Positions 1-12,900 of a stretch of DNA of 64,000 bases are shown one piece after another; position 1 is the first letter of the stretch, and each line of letters begins with the position of its first letter. The stretch is from Rhodamnia argentea (Eukaryota > Streptophyta > Magnoliopsida > Myrtales > Myrtaceae): positions 22,647,015 to 22,711,014 of the forward strand of contig NC_063157.1 of NCBI RefSeq assembly GCF_020921035.1, read 5' to 3'. The position numbers and the translations under genes are program-made. The notes under the pieces were generated by a model. That model saw nothing but the letters and a program-made list of their open reading frames with translations, was not told where the DNA came from and ran no database searches.

Positions 1-2693
1 GGAGCCCTAGTTCACGTTCTCGTCAACGACCCTTATGTTCTTTCGAGGAGCCTGGAATTGCAGCTCGTTCCCTGCTTCAATTGCCTCGTCAAGTTCTTCG
101 GGACTAGGGGAGATGTGGTGTCGCATTTGTTGCTCAAGCGCGGGACTTGGGTTCTGCGTGCGTTTTCTGATTCGATGGAGGCTAATATAGATACTCTTCG
201 GCGGCACGGCGTGCCGGATTCGAGCATCGCGAAGATGATGAGGCTGCGCCCCAGGACCTTGTCGCGAGACACGGGTCAGTTCTGTGATATTGTGGACGAA
301 ATCAAGGGAATGGGGTTTAACCCTTCCTCCTTGTTGTTCGTTCATGCGATCATTACCATGGCTGGAATGAAGCGTCCTAAATGGGCGGCTAAGATGGCTG
401 TTCTTAAGAAGTTTGGATGGTCAGATGACCAGGTTAAGGCGGCATTCTTGAAGCAACCCAATGTTATGGGTTTGTCTGTGGAGAAGATGGAGAAGGTATT
501 GAATTTTTTCATGAAGGGGTTAGGGTGGAAAGTAGATGTCTTGGTCGCGTATCCCACTATTTTTATGTCGAGCTTCGAGAACTCCATTTTGCCCAGGTTG
601 ACCATTCTTCTCACCTTGGTATCGGACGGCCTTTTGAAGAGGAAGTTGGTGCCGGCCGGACTTGTGCTGTCTGAATCTGCGTTCTTGAGCCGGTTTGTGA
701 GGAAGAATTCGGTCAAGGCACCCCATATTTTGTTGATGTACCAGACTAAAGAAGTTCTGCCACAATTCAACGTGGTTGGGGTAAGACTCGTGAATCAATG
801 CAGCTCTACATTCATCTTCTTTTCTATTTACTGATTCCTATGTAGGTTTGAACATAAAATTTCTCATACTACCGGTATCACGTGAAATGGAAATTGGAAT
901 ACAAGTTCAGCTGTAGATGTATCTTAAGCTACTCTTCTTTCGCAAAAAATGAATGATTTGAAAAATCTTAATATTTATCTCCCATGAAAATGCTGAGACC
1001 TACATTATTGGTGATAATGAAAACATTTTTCTTTCACTGATTATTTCAAGTAATATAAACGATCATTTTCAGGAGAATTTTTTTCAAATCATTCATTTTT
1101 CATGAAAAAATTGAAGCCGTAGGGTTAGATGAAATGCAGCACGCATAATGGATATCAATAACATGTAGATGTATTACGGTCGTTTGGCAAGGAAAATTGG
1201 TGCTAATCTGACCTTTAGTTATTGGTTCTGTGTTGTGAACAATGATATGTGAATGCCTCTGTGGGCATCGCTGTAGTGGCTAGGCCGAAATAGGTGCACC
1301 GACCAATGCTGTAGCAGGTCTTGTCTGCATTGTAGCAGCATAGGTAGACTTAGTGCTTATATCATTCATCTTCAGTCTTTGGGAGGTTCTATACAAGAAT
1401 TGCCTACTGTTTGTATGCTTTTTTCATTATATGTTCTTCTGGATGGGGAAGAAATTCATTTATCCCCAAAAGTGTCTGGTTCTTGAAAAGAGAGAACTTC
1501 TGGATGAGTTGATGATGTTCAATAGGTCTATACAAGTCAAACAAGTCTATGGCTTGTAATTGTAGGACCCTGGGAAAATCGAGGAACAATATTCATGCAC
1601 ATTTCTTGTCGACTCTATTGTGTGGTTATAAACTCAGCTCTTGCTGTAATTGTTGCACACATTTTGATTACATGAGGAATCTGAAAAATTAGTCAGCGTG
1701 GAAGTTTTACAGATTAAGCAATGTGGAGATCTCTTTTGTTCCTCCTGTTATGTTACATGCTCGTGCTTATGGTTGCTTGAAGGTCTCTGCTTCCTCTCTT
1801 TTTTCCCCCTTCCTTTTGAAATGTTCTGCTTTTTTCTTTTGGTGGATAATCAGTCAGTTTTTTGGGGACCACTTATTTTCTGGTTTGCAGTCATTGAGTT
1901 TCCTTGTTTATGTCGAATTAATCTTTTTTACAGTGATACACTCAGAAAGCTGAAATTGCAGGCTAATATTTGTTTTTTTGGTTGAAATATTGTTTTGTAT
2001 TTGTCTTTTAACATTTGTTCAAGCATGGATTTAGGTGGATGATAAGCTACTATCTGTATGTTGACTCAAACTATTCAGTCAACTTTTTTTTCCGTGTCTT
2101 TTGAGGTTAACAATTTCTGTGTTGAGAACAAAATGATAAGTTGATGCAGCTATCCCTAACAAATTTTGATTACATTGTGATTGGTCTTAGATGTTATCAG
2201 TGATCGGTTCATAAATGTTCTGATCAGAAAGAGCAATTGGAAATTGATTTGTGCTTATTGCAGAGCATAAAGATAATAAATATGTGCTAGTGGTGTGTGC
2301 GTGTTAGTGTATAGGGAGAGTTTTACGTCTCAAGTTTGAATGCTCACTCCAAGTAATAGGAGGACAGGAAGAGTTATACTCTCAACCTTATAAAATTGGT
2401 TAAACTTGTGAATTGGCTTGCGCATTGACGAGATGGCAGTCTCTCTCTATTTTAGCCCATTGATCCTTTCTCGTCCAATAACTCCTCTTCAGTTGAATTA
2501 GTATGTAGTGTTTGTTTATGAAGTTGCAGTTCTTTTTAGTTTCAGCAGTCGTGCGTGAAAATCGTTATCACCCACTGAACTTATGGAGTTCTCTGGCTTT
2601 TACCTGCCTTCTTTTTCTTAGTCTTGGTTTTTGGTATTTATGATGCAGGATTTGTCGAAACGGATGGTAAAGGGTGGTGACCAGTGTTTGTAG
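1..2693 (+). CDS. mTERF-family protein, 3' part (5' end outside window)
   Basis: The reading frame is open from base 1, so the N-terminus lies to the left. The visible exon 1-780 encodes 260 residues with the helical mTERF repeat pattern of the plant family: a DPYVLSRSLE-like start, a GVPDSSIAKMMRLRP motif, then repeated units with conserved prolines such as KQPNVMGLS and AYPTIF. Members bind nucleic acid in mitochondria or chloroplasts and act in organellar transcription, splicing or translation; the targeting peptide is not in view. The exon either runs on to the stop at 834 or, more plausibly, splices at the GTAAGA donor at 781 to an acceptor at 2648. A short last exon, 2649-2693, would add DLSKRMVKGGDQCL in the same phase. 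The proposed 1.87-kb terminal intron holds a small inverted-repeat element. The family call is firm; the last exon is a prediction. Confidence 0.8.
943..1110. mobile_element. Small inverted-repeat element (MITE-like, family G) in the mTERF intron
   Basis: The segments 945-965 and 1080-1100 are perfect 21-bp inverted repeats with the core ATGAATGATTTGAAAA, separated by about 114 bp of AT-rich DNA. Related but more diverged sequence appears near 43610-43715 and 44420-44540. The length and structure fit a MITE. No target duplication was identified, so the superfamily is open. Confidence 0.6.
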
Positions 2694-3741
2694 CATCTTC
2701 TTACATGAACTTTGGAGGAGCTCCTTTTTTTTTATTATTTAAATCTATGGTTTTCTGAATCTCTTACTGAGAATTTTGCTTTTGCTGATCGCTATTTAAA
2801 AGATTGCATTTAGGATCTTGTTTTCCAAGGGGATGTTCGTGTAGTATCATGTGTGCATTTGCTGAAAGAAAGCACTCCTAAGGGCTTGCGAGGATTCCTC
2901 TTCAACATTGTCCTGCGCCTGAAGTTTGTGGCAGCAATTGAGCTGTTGTTATGAAAGGAGGTTTTAACGTGTGCATATACTCTTGTCCACGTACATTGAC
3001 CAACATAGAGACTCTTTATATTTTAAGTGGAGTTATCTGAACGAAACCGAAAATAACTGAACCGATGAAAAAATTACGGTTCTTTCTATTATCCGAATTG
3101 AGAGCCAAACTGAACTGAAAATATATGAAATTTCAATTCTGTTCGGTTTGGTTCAGTTCTTGATTCAATTTTGACATCCCTAGTAAAGAGAGATGCCACG
3201 GTGCACCTTTATCATAGAAAACATGCGATAGCCAAGGGTTGCATCGCCTGCCACTGAGGTGCTCGCCGGCGAGTAACAGTCGAAGATCTCTCTCGATGGT
3301 TAGTGTCATCAACCCAAGCTGACGCTTACGACCTTTCTGGAGGGTCTTCAAAGGCTGGCCAACAGCGAGCGAGGCCGCCTTATGCAGCCATCTCCACCTC
3401 CTTACCCTATGTATGTGGGTGCCAAATTAGCATCATATGTCAGGTTTGTCGTATCAGTTCTGTCAAAACAGGGGACTCCATAGTTCAAACAACTTAAAAG
3501 GACTGGATTGCAAAAACATTAACTTAGATTGTCAAATTGCATAATCATCAAGACTCTCCTGAGTTGGAATGCTTTTCTGTATCTGTCTATTTCCAGTTTA
3601 CATTCGACTTATTAGTTTGACCATTTTTGGATGGGGAGAGCAAATCGTCTATAGTTCACCACCTCGAGCCCCCTTCTTTCTGAGTAGCCTCTTAAACCCC
3701 CTCCATCTCTCTCTCCCGCCACCCCACGTCACTCATTTTTA
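2694..3741. other. mTERF 3' flank and intergenic DNA
   Basis: No gene is supported. About 3040-3182 is a fold-back segment in which runs of the GAACCGAAA type face GGTTTGGTTCAG, followed by GACATCCCTA, which resembles the right end of the hAT-like elements elsewhere in the window. The stretch 3240-3440 is more GC-rich and open in two frames, but it shows no recognisable domain. Confidence 0.4.
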
Positions 3742-4075
3742 GAAAAAATGACATAATTGATTCCCGAACTTTAACCCAATAGATAATGTGGTCTTTGAAC
3801 TTTAATTTATTCAAAATGATCTCTAAACTTTTAATTAGATCAATCTAGCCCCTAAACTTTTGGTATATATTCAATATAGTCCTTGAATTACATGAACATG
3901 TTCAATATTGTTCTTGATTTTTAATTAATAAAATGACTGCATTGAACTTTCAATATAGTTCATGGGCTATATTGAATATGTACTAAAAGTTCAGGATCAC
4001 ATTGAACAAATTAAAAGTTTAGTGGTCATATTACATATTAAATCAAAATTTAAAGATCATTCGTGCCGTTATCCA
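3742..4075. mobile_element. Family B inverted-repeat element, copy 1
   Basis: This AT-rich element is built from alternating phrases on the themes 'gaactttaatttatt' and 'atatagtccttgaa'. Its right end, read on the other strand (GATAACGGCACGAATGATC...), matches the left end of the copy at 18.69 kb, so the ends are imperfect inverted repeats of about 45 bp. It has no coding capacity. It ends about 600 bp upstream of the WRI1-like start codon and so forms part of that gene's distal promoter region. Confidence 0.6.
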
Positions 4076-4675
4076 TTCACGGACCCAAAGCAGAAAACCC
4101 ACAGGGCGAGCGACATGGGCCCATGAACGAGGGAAGAAAGCCCAGATTCAACTCAAACTTCTGCAAAATTCTCTCGTCTTCTTCCTTAAGGGGAAAAACA
4201 GAGAGACAGAGAGAGACGCAAGCATATAGAAAGGCCAGCAAGGACAGACCCCTCCTATTGGCAGCATGGCTGATACTGAAGCCAAGTGTTGGGAGAGAGA
4301 GAGAGAGGGTCTCATTTAATAAAAGATTAATTGAATTAGACCCGAAAGCTCTTTCTCTTCATTTGACCCCCTCCCACGATCTCTTCTTTAAGAATCGTTG
4401 GTTAAACCCCCCTCACCCATGGGTTGGTATTGTCCTGCCCCCCCCTCTTCCTTTTTCTCCTTCCTTCGGTCCTCCTCTTCTTGCTTTGGTAAACCACCTT
4501 CTGATTTAGCCCAAGCGAGCTCACAAAAAATCTGATTACAGAGAGAAATGAAGACCTGCCCACTTCTTTCATAACTCTCCTCTCTCTCTCTCTGTTTCCC
4601 GCATTGTGTGTCATTTTGCTTGAGGAAAGAAAAACAGAGACAAGAGCGCGAGAGAGAGATTCTTGAGGGGCCCAG
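4076..4675 (+). promoter_or_regulatory. Promoter and 5' leader region of the WRI1-like gene
   Basis: This stretch is purine/pyrimidine biased, with GA runs near 4200-4310 and a CT microsatellite at about 4575-4593, as is common in plant 5' leaders. The long plus-strand open frame here (4063-4509) is low-complexity and shows no homology that I recognise. No transcription start can be fixed from sequence alone. Confidence 0.45.
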
Positions 4676-7600
4676 ATGGGAAGGTCTCCTCCTTCCTCTT
4701 CCTGCTCTTCTTCCCCATCATCGTCGTCCTCTTCATCAGCTTCTTGCGTTGTTGGGTCCAGTAGCCCTCATGACATAGCTGAGAAGCCCCAGAGGAAACG
4801 CTCCAGGAAAATTCAGAATCGCAATTCTTCAGCTGACGATCAATCCCCGAATGCCAACAGCCCCAGCTCCGCTCGGAGAAGCTCTGTTTACAGAGGAGTC
4901 ACCAGGTCTCTCTCTCTCTCTCTCTCATGCTCTTTGCACACCAGGGAACATGAAAAAATGTGATCTCGAGTCCATAATCTTTGCGGGGTTGCATTTGCAT
5001 GCGCAAGTATTTGACAGTTGATCGAAAAAAAAAAAAAAAAAAACAAAACGCAGGCATAGATGGACAGGGAGGTTTGAAGCTCACCTGTGGGACAAGAGCT
5101 CCTGGAACAATACACAGAACAAGAAAGGAAGACAAGGTGTGTCGCATGGATTTTCCTAATTTCCTTTTCATTATTCATGTACAGAAAAATCTATGTTTAT
5201 TATTCCAAGGGGGGGCAAAAATCAACGAGATCTGCAACATTTTTTTCATTAATCTTTTATTATGATTCAGCTGTTCTTATCAGAGATTTGTTTACCGACT
5301 GACTCTGTTTTTGTTCCTGATGATCCCTGTCGTTGCCAACGTTCACGTTCGCTTTTGTCGCTGCCTTAGTTTATTTGGGTAAGTCTTTAAGATCTCAACC
5401 CCAATTTCCAATTATCTTTTTTCCTTGAAAACAGGGTTATTAAAACATTCAAATTCTTTAAAATCTAGATTCTAGTAGGAGCTAACTCTTTTTTTTGTTG
5501 TAATTTTTCATCTTGTTACGTGGCATCATTCACAAAATGTAGGCGCTTATGATAGCGAGGAAGCGGCCGCCCGCACCTACGACCTCGCCGCCCTGAAATA
5601 CTGGGGGCCCGACACGATCTTAAATTTCCCGGTACGCGAAACGGAAAATGAAAAAAAAAAGAAAAACCGATAGCAATCGATTCGCTTCTTCCGATGACTT
5701 TGTCCGATTTTCCTCGATATTTTTCTCAGATAGATACGTATGAGAAAGAGCTCGAGGAGATGCGGAACGCCTCCAAGGAGGAGTACCTGGCGTCCCTGCG
5801 GCGGCGCAGCAACGGCTTTTCTAGAGGGGTCTCGAAGTATCGCGGTGTGGCAAGGTAAAGCAAAATAAGCCACTAAGGATGAGCATTTGGTACAAATGCA
5901 AGGCTGGATGGAGAGGTGTCTAGGGTTCTAATCGAATCGAATCGGATCGGATTTGATGATGGGTTTTTTGTTCTCACAGGCATCATCACAATGGGAGGTG
6001 GGAGGCTAGAATTGGGCGAGTTCTTGGCAACAAGTATCTCTACTTGGGTACATACAGTGAGTCCCCCAATTTCTCCAATTTTTTCTACTATGTTTTGTCA
6101 TGAATTAGTTAATTTATTGGCTGGTCAATACTAAAGTTTAGCTTTGACTCTGTGCTTTTCAACCTTTTCAATTCAATGCACTTCTTCTAGTTCTAGCCGT
6201 CAATTCGGATCACTCGCTCTACTTTCACAATTGATTTTACTTTTTCGGGCTTGTGCTCAGATGATTTCATGTTAGAAAATTCATAATAAAGTAGCACCTT
6301 AATAATCGCGAAAAACGGAAAAATGGGCAAAACGAAAAATTTACTCTGTCCTTATCAAAAAAAAAAAAAATTTACTCTGTAAATTGATAGAGTCATCACT
6401 TATTGCTTCAGTAATGTCGATTGTCTACCAAATTTGACAAAAGTTGGGGGATTTGCGCATTTTTTTTTCTTTTACCCTTTCATTTATTTATTTGTTTTTT
6501 GTAGTGAGTGTCATCACCATTTCGTTTTCGTAGTTGGGCACTTGCCCATTCACTCGATGCATCACTATCTATTTCCCTCCCAAAGCATGTTTTCCACATT
6601 GTGGTCTTTTTTCTTTTTAGTGTGTGCCATGAAATTGGTGACTTGCTATCGTAGTTGACCCAAATCCCACTTGGTCAAAATTGTTTTCTCGTTGAATTAA
6701 TGAAATGAATCTTTTTCCGAAAAAAAAAAAAAAAAATCTTTTCTCGTACCATCGTTTTCGGTAAATTCTTTAAATTCAAATATTATTACTTTTTTTGCTC
6801 TTTTTGGGTATTCACATTAGTTGACTAATGTTCCAAGATTGACTTTTTAATGGGCTTAATTGGTCGGTAAACATATTAAGTAAAACTCAGTTTTGGTTTC
6901 GACCCCTTTAATTGTTTGAGTATGAATGGGACTTCCGCTTAATACATAAAGGTTTATATATGCTTGATTAAAATATTGTTATTATTTTTTTGCTAAATGA
7001 AAAATGCGTTAGATTTACTTGCATGTTTTGCATGAAACCTTAGGGAAATTCATCCGATCTTTTTTCTTTTTCTTTTTTCTCTTTGAAGTTGTATTTTCTG
7101 TCTGACAGGACACAAGCCGCACTTGGCTTATTGCCACGCATGCAGCACGTGACTTCCCACTAGGGATGAAAATGTGTGTTGCGTGGATGGGTCACTATCA
7201 TAACCTCTTTTGATTCTAAATAATTATATTTTACTTTAGAGATAAGCAAATCTCTCTAAACTCTTTTTTTTGGCCTTTTTTAGCATAATGACATGCACGA
7301 GAGGTCACGTGCAAGGGGGGTGGCGCACTTAAATCCATCTTTAAATCCTTGAGTTTATGAACATCAGGATAAAAGTGTACATAAACATGAGGTGCCTAAA
7401 AACTTTGATGATTCATATGGATTTCATGTACTTTCGATGAGAAAGAAGTCGCTTTCTGCATGGCGCATTAAGCCACCACGAAAACGAAATGGTGAATTTG
7501 GAATCGATCTCTAGCTCGAGTCGACTCTTGGGTGTGCGAGATATTCATTTTGCACATGTAACTTAGGGAAGGGGACTAAAGGTAGGCTATTGACCGCGTC

Positions 7601-8645
7601 CGAAGTTTCTTTTTGGTACGGTCTGCTATTCAGTTTGGCCTCAATTTCAAATATGTTTTCCTTTTTTTCCCTTTGTTGGTCCATAGTTCAGCTTTCAACC
7701 CTAAAGAATCTTGATAAAAAGTTGTCAGCACTAATTAATCTCGCTTACTGGAAATTAGTCAAATGATCCATCGGCATCAAATCTTTTTTTAGTGAGGGGT
7801 GGTCAACAAAATACAAATCTTGACTGAGTAGAATAGGTTGTCACGTGATTTCTAAATCCTGTCTTACTTCCTAGCAGAAGCTCAACTACAACTTAATTTT
7901 TGTTAATTCAATCCACGGAGTCAGCAAAACTACTCAATTGTGCAAATCCAATGGTAATTTTGTCTTCTTATTTAAACAGAAAAATTGAATTATTTTGTTG
8001 GTTTGTTTGGTTGATGAAGATACACAGGAGGAGGCGGCAGCTGCATACGACATGGCGGCCATCCAATACCGAGGAGCGAATGCGGTGACCAACTTCGACA
8101 TTAGCAATTACGTTGAATGCTTGAAGAAGAAAGGCATCCATGTGGACGTGCCGCAACCCCAAGCAACACCAGCCGACCCTCCCAAATCGCAAGAAACACA
8201 GCATGACATTGTTCCTGACGACCCGAAGCCGCAAACACCCCTCAAACAAGAGAAGCTAGAGCAACAGGTCCTCCGATATGCCGATGACCTCGACCTCCAC
8301 CCGTCACCCAATTGCATGGACATGGACTCCTCATGCATAATGGACTCGGCTGACGACTGGGAGCTCTCTCCCTGGAGCTTCTGCATGGACGTGATCGGGC
8401 TCAACCTGTTGCCGGTCCCGGACCTCATGATCGAGAAGGGAGGGGAACTGCCGGATCTGTTCGGTGAGCGGGGTTTCGAGGATGACATCGACTTGATCTT
8501 CGGAGGGGACGGTGGAGTGGTGGAGGTTGAAGGGAATGAGGTGGAGGGTAATGATGGGCAAGGGATGATGTTGTTGTGTGAGAGATCATCGTCCTCCCCA
8601 TCTTCTTCAACAACTTCAGTTTCTTGTGACTATAGTAGTGTTTGA
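4676..8645 (+). CDS. WRI1: WRINKLED1-like AP2/ERF transcription factor (double AP2 domain)
   Basis: Seven exons join in frame to 412 residues: 4676-4905, 5054-5136, 5370-5378, 5543-5631, 5730-5854, 5980-6056 and 8020-8645. The N-terminus is serine-rich. AP2 repeat 1 spans about residues 70-136 ([19 protein letters not shown], then [12 protein letters not shown]); AP2 repeat 2 spans about 171-230 ([20 protein letters not shown], then [17 protein letters not shown]). The third exon is only 9 nt and encodes V105-Y106-L107. The C-terminal half is acidic, with WSFCMD and PDLF...FEDDIDLIF segments and a Ser/Thr tail ending SVSCDYSSV, as in Arabidopsis WRI1 (430 aa). WRI1 is a nuclear activator of glycolytic and plastid fatty-acid synthesis genes. 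A paralogue (WRI3/WRI4) is possible, but the C-terminal motifs favour WRI1. Intron 6 is 1.96 kb. The ATG is the first in frame before the serine-rich stretch. Confidence 0.9.
5370..5378 (+). other. WRI1: 9-nt micro-exon (VYL) of the WRI1-like gene
   Basis: The nine bases TTTATTTGG are flanked by CCTTAG upstream and GTAAGT downstream. Joined to the last G of exon 2 and the GC of exon 4 they read GTT TAT TTG GGC, giving V-Y-L-G exactly where the first AP2 domain needs it. Gene finders often miss this exon. Confidence 0.92.
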
Positions 8646-9967
8646 AGGTCCTCCCTGTTTTTTCTTTTTTGTTTATACCTTTCCTGGGTGGGAGATATGT
8701 TTGGAAGGTAAGAACTGGTTGGGTTTGTTTAACTCTTTTTTGAGTTTTCCTTCTTTTGGTGGAGTTGGAATCTGTCGGGGGATGGTTGATGGGAAAGATT
8801 AAAAAAAGCAACTGTTCCGAAATATCTCTCCCTCTCCGACATATTCTGTTTTTATTAGTTCAAGTGATGGTCGTGGTTGCGAAGGAAAATTTAAATTTCA
8901 AATAAGGATCTGAAGTGAGTTTTCTTTTAAATAAAAGTCGTCGAAATCGTTTTAAATTAGGACTTCAAGTGGTTAAATTATTTCAAATAAAGACTTTTGG
9001 CTGGCCGGCGAGCATTGTAACTATTCGGGCCATCGAAAAATGAGTATTCTTGTAAAAACAAATTCGATCTGTTCTGCACGCTAAAGGAGGAGGAAGATTC
9101 ATAAGTGGGTTGTTGCATAGTTGGACAAGATCTGTTGTAACAGCAAATCTAGGATGTTCTGTCATGATTTCGGCCTTTGATGTTGCATCATATCTTAGAC
9201 ATGTTCGAGGGTCTCTCTGTCTCATAGGCCCAAGAGTCCAGGACAAAACCATGCCACAGAAGTGACAACAAGCATACAGAGTCTATGCACACATTTCTCA
9301 GTTCTACAGAAGGGTGATGAATCTTTCATCTTAAAGGAAAAAACAGATGCCAAATGACAGAAAAATGAAAGTCACAGGATCAATTAAGCATGTAATTTTC
9401 AAACCTTGCCATAAGAAGAGAAAAAAAAAAGCATAAAAAAGATAATCTGACAAAGTCCCCTTTATCCTTTCCCTTCATTGCCTTTATATCAAGGGAATGA
9501 GATTCACACCCTCCATTAAAGAATTAAGGCATCATTTAGCATGAGCAGAGCAGTACACCACTTTGAGCACCATGAAATTGCATTTCGTTTGCAACTGACA
9601 AATTCCCATTGCTATCATATGATCGATTCCGTACGTACAATTGCGAAGAATCCCCAAATGGTTTAGCTTGCTAAACAAGAAAATGTACCATTATGAGTGC
9701 ATTTGCTCCTACTAATCTTGGGAAATTGGCAAAACTTTCATCTTCAACTTTGAAGAGGGATGCGGTCAATTCCGACTTCCTGAAGAAATAAGGTAGACAA
9801 TCGGATCATGTACAAAAATGGCAAAAGCGTCAAGATACCGATAGGATTTCAGGTCCAATGCCGTATCATGAAAGAGGGGAGAAAAGAATCAGATTCAGCG
9901 GATCAAGCGCATGGAAATTGGATTAAAGGTGCAATTTGGTGCATGAACTCACATTTTGTATCGACCC
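8646..9967. other. Convergent intergenic region (3' ends of the WRI1-like and 5-phosphatase genes)
   Basis: Both flanking genes end here, so the segment should hold two 3' UTRs. The open frames across it are short and show no domain. No repeat family found elsewhere in the window is evident. Confidence 0.5.
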
Positions 9968-12900
9968 CTATCTGCTGATCGGGGGTAGAAGTTCTTCAGC
10001 TCCAACCTTCATGTTAGGACCGGATGTTACTCTCCTTGTTCCAGCCTCGGTAACTACAACATCCACAAAAAATTCTGAGCAAACCGGGCGGTGATCTGAA
10101 AACCGGGAATCTCCTCGAAGGTAAAACATTTGCCGTATCCCATTTCCGTGCCATAGTATTCTGTCGCACCTGTGATCATCAATAGACAATATATTTACCA
10201 CTTCGACTAACCAAAAGAGAGAGTACAAAGTTCTTTTGAGGAGCACATACCATGCGGGAGTTCTCCTTTTGTCCTTCGACTTCACGTTCTCTCCTGCATA
10301 GGCATCTGAGTTGTACGAGAACTTGTAAGTAGGCGCAAAGGAGATCTTTCCCTCTTTCCATCCCTTGAACACTCGGCCTGCCTCCCTTTCGATCTTCAAC
10401 TGTTGCAAGGAAATTAATTTTATGAGCTACTAATACAAGAAGAGAAATTACCGAGGTCCTGTAAGAAAACACACAGTTGATGACTATTATGTTTGCGCGG
10501 AAAGAAAACCTGTTCTTTGTCGAGCAGTGCATCCCATTCATTCCAGTCCATAAGCCTTTTAGTCTCGGGATAGCTCAAAGATATTCGGTAATTTAAGTCG
10601 CCCAACCAAATGACCCGGCTGAAACCATTTTGTGCAGGACATGTAAGTATATCAGAATTCAATACATCATAGTTTGGCTAATGTGAAGTGATTAATCAGA
10701 TCAGCATGAGAAAAACATTGATAAACTCAAACAAGTCTCGGTGGCGCTCACTCGTGTTCTAATATCTTCGTCGGTATCCTGCTGTTAGGGACTCTGCATA
10801 TCTTTGGGAACTGAGTGTTCTTGAGAATTTCTGTCACGTCCGAATTTCTCCTGAGCTCGTCGCCTTCCTTTTCCCCAGATGCCAGGTGACTGCATATAAA
10901 GCAAAAGCTAGTCTGATGGAATGACATACTAACTGAAATGCAGCCCTGAAACCGAACAAAAAGCAAAGAACAACGAAAGTTAGGATTCGAGATTTTCATC
11001 AATGTCCAAGTTGTGGCAAATTTTTTTCACTCGAGTAGAATTACGAATGTGCCTAGGCACAAATTTAGTGAAAAAAGTTCACCTTATTACCGAGACATCC
11101 CATGATCCCACGGCTAATGCACGAGATCCTTAAATGGCTGACGTGCTGCACGAGCTCTCTTCTCATCCATACCGTGACAAAAATTCCAACCATCTGCTTA
11201 CTCGCTATGAGACCGTACTTCATCTGATTACCGACGGAAGCAGCTGAAATCTCCGTTATCTCAAAACCGTTCGATACATCATCTTCCTCTTCAGAAGAGA
11301 TGTCGTCTTCGCTTACATTTGGCTGTTGACACCGAAAGCAGAGATCTTTACTATTTTTCCTCTCTAAATCAGATGGACAATTGCAAGCCTTAAGCCGCCT
11401 TCTACTCTCCGTCCTAAAGGGCTTACTGATCTTCTTAAGGGAAGGTTTTGGGAAGAAAACTGAACTGGTAATAGCAGGGCTAGCTTTCAGTCCTTTATAA
11501 GCTTCATTATGCGGTTTGTTGAGTGACTGGTTTATCAGTGCGAGCCACTTCACTGCAGGTTCAGTGTCTTCAATCACAAGCACATTCCCAGCATTTAATG
11601 GGACGATTTCCTGAAAACTGGAGTCTGAAGAAACTTACTAGATGAATGAAAGAGACAAGGCAGTATACATCTCTGACTTCTTCAAAAAATCCTCATGCAA
11701 ATTCAAACAACATTCAAGACTCTTTTATAGATGGCCGAGAAAAAAGCCAGCATCTTCATCATTTGAACAGAACATGAAAAACATCTTTTCCCTTCTAAGG
11801 TGTCGCATGGCAAGTATCTCGGCTAGAACGCTATTTGGTACCATTAGTGCATCTCCTAATCGAGCGATAGATGAATAAGTAATAACTAAAAAGTATAAAG
11901 ATATGGATTTCCGTAAAGTTACAAGAAAGAAGCAGTAAGGCTGTACCCCAACACATATATATCTGACGGATCATCGACTCGAAGAATTTCATCTAAATTC
12001 AGGCCTCCACGAGGAGATTTGCCTCCAACGTTCCATGTTGCTACAAAAATCCTGAAAAACGAACATCGAAACAAAACATCAGAAGCGCAACTTGTTTAGA
12101 AAAGTGTTGTGAGGGGAAGAGGTGAAACAAAAAGAGTAGCATGAGATTTGTCGCAGATAAATACCTGAAAGTTTGAACATTTCGATCTATCGGCATTCGC
12201 CCAGTTCCCCCGAGACAAGAACTCTCAAGTACCAAGCCCGGCTGTTGATCTGGAAAAAACAAGACGAGAAAAAAGTTTAAATACATGAAGGACGAGGGCA
12301 AAGTGTAGTGCTTGAAGCATCTGAAGTCGGGAACAAACTTTATCTGGTGGTGATTGGTGGGGAAACAGAGAAATATCCTAATAACCCTAGCATTTCCAAA
12401 GTTGCCATTTTACCTCCACTAAGAAGACATCCGAGAATTTGGAGACCAAATACCTTTTAAGAAAGGGGTAAAAATTCTAGCTTCCTTTCCTACTCTAGCT
12501 CAAAATATCAAAAATAGAACATATTCTTCCTTCTGGACCAATTGTATGGAGATGCTCCACCACTTTCTTGGACCTCTCTTTGTGTTCTTCCATGCTCCTA
12601 ATGATACTTCCGCAACACGGGATTTCGGATATGGACCAGTAACCAAGTTTTAAGTATTCCCGAAAAGAGATATTCCGAAGATAAATTCTATTCGAATTGA
12701 AGAAAGAAATTCACTTAACCGATGCCCCCGCGACCAATGACCAGTAGTATTTTCCAGGGCCTTGAATTTCAGTGTTTTCACATCAAGACGTTTCCAAAAA
12801 ATTAGGCCTGAAGATTGCTATACGACCAGAATGATTTGGTAGCAATTGTCTCTGATTAAAGAATCGAAGATCGCAAGAATTCACAACTACGAACTGCAGA

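Noticed and set aside
4063-4509. 148-codon plus-strand frame upstream of the WRI1-like gene
   Set aside because: No domain; the composition follows GA- and CT-rich leader sequence, and it starts inside a family B element.
8108-8811. Minus-strand frames across the last WRI1-like exon
   Set aside because: They are shadows of the well-supported plus-strand exon.
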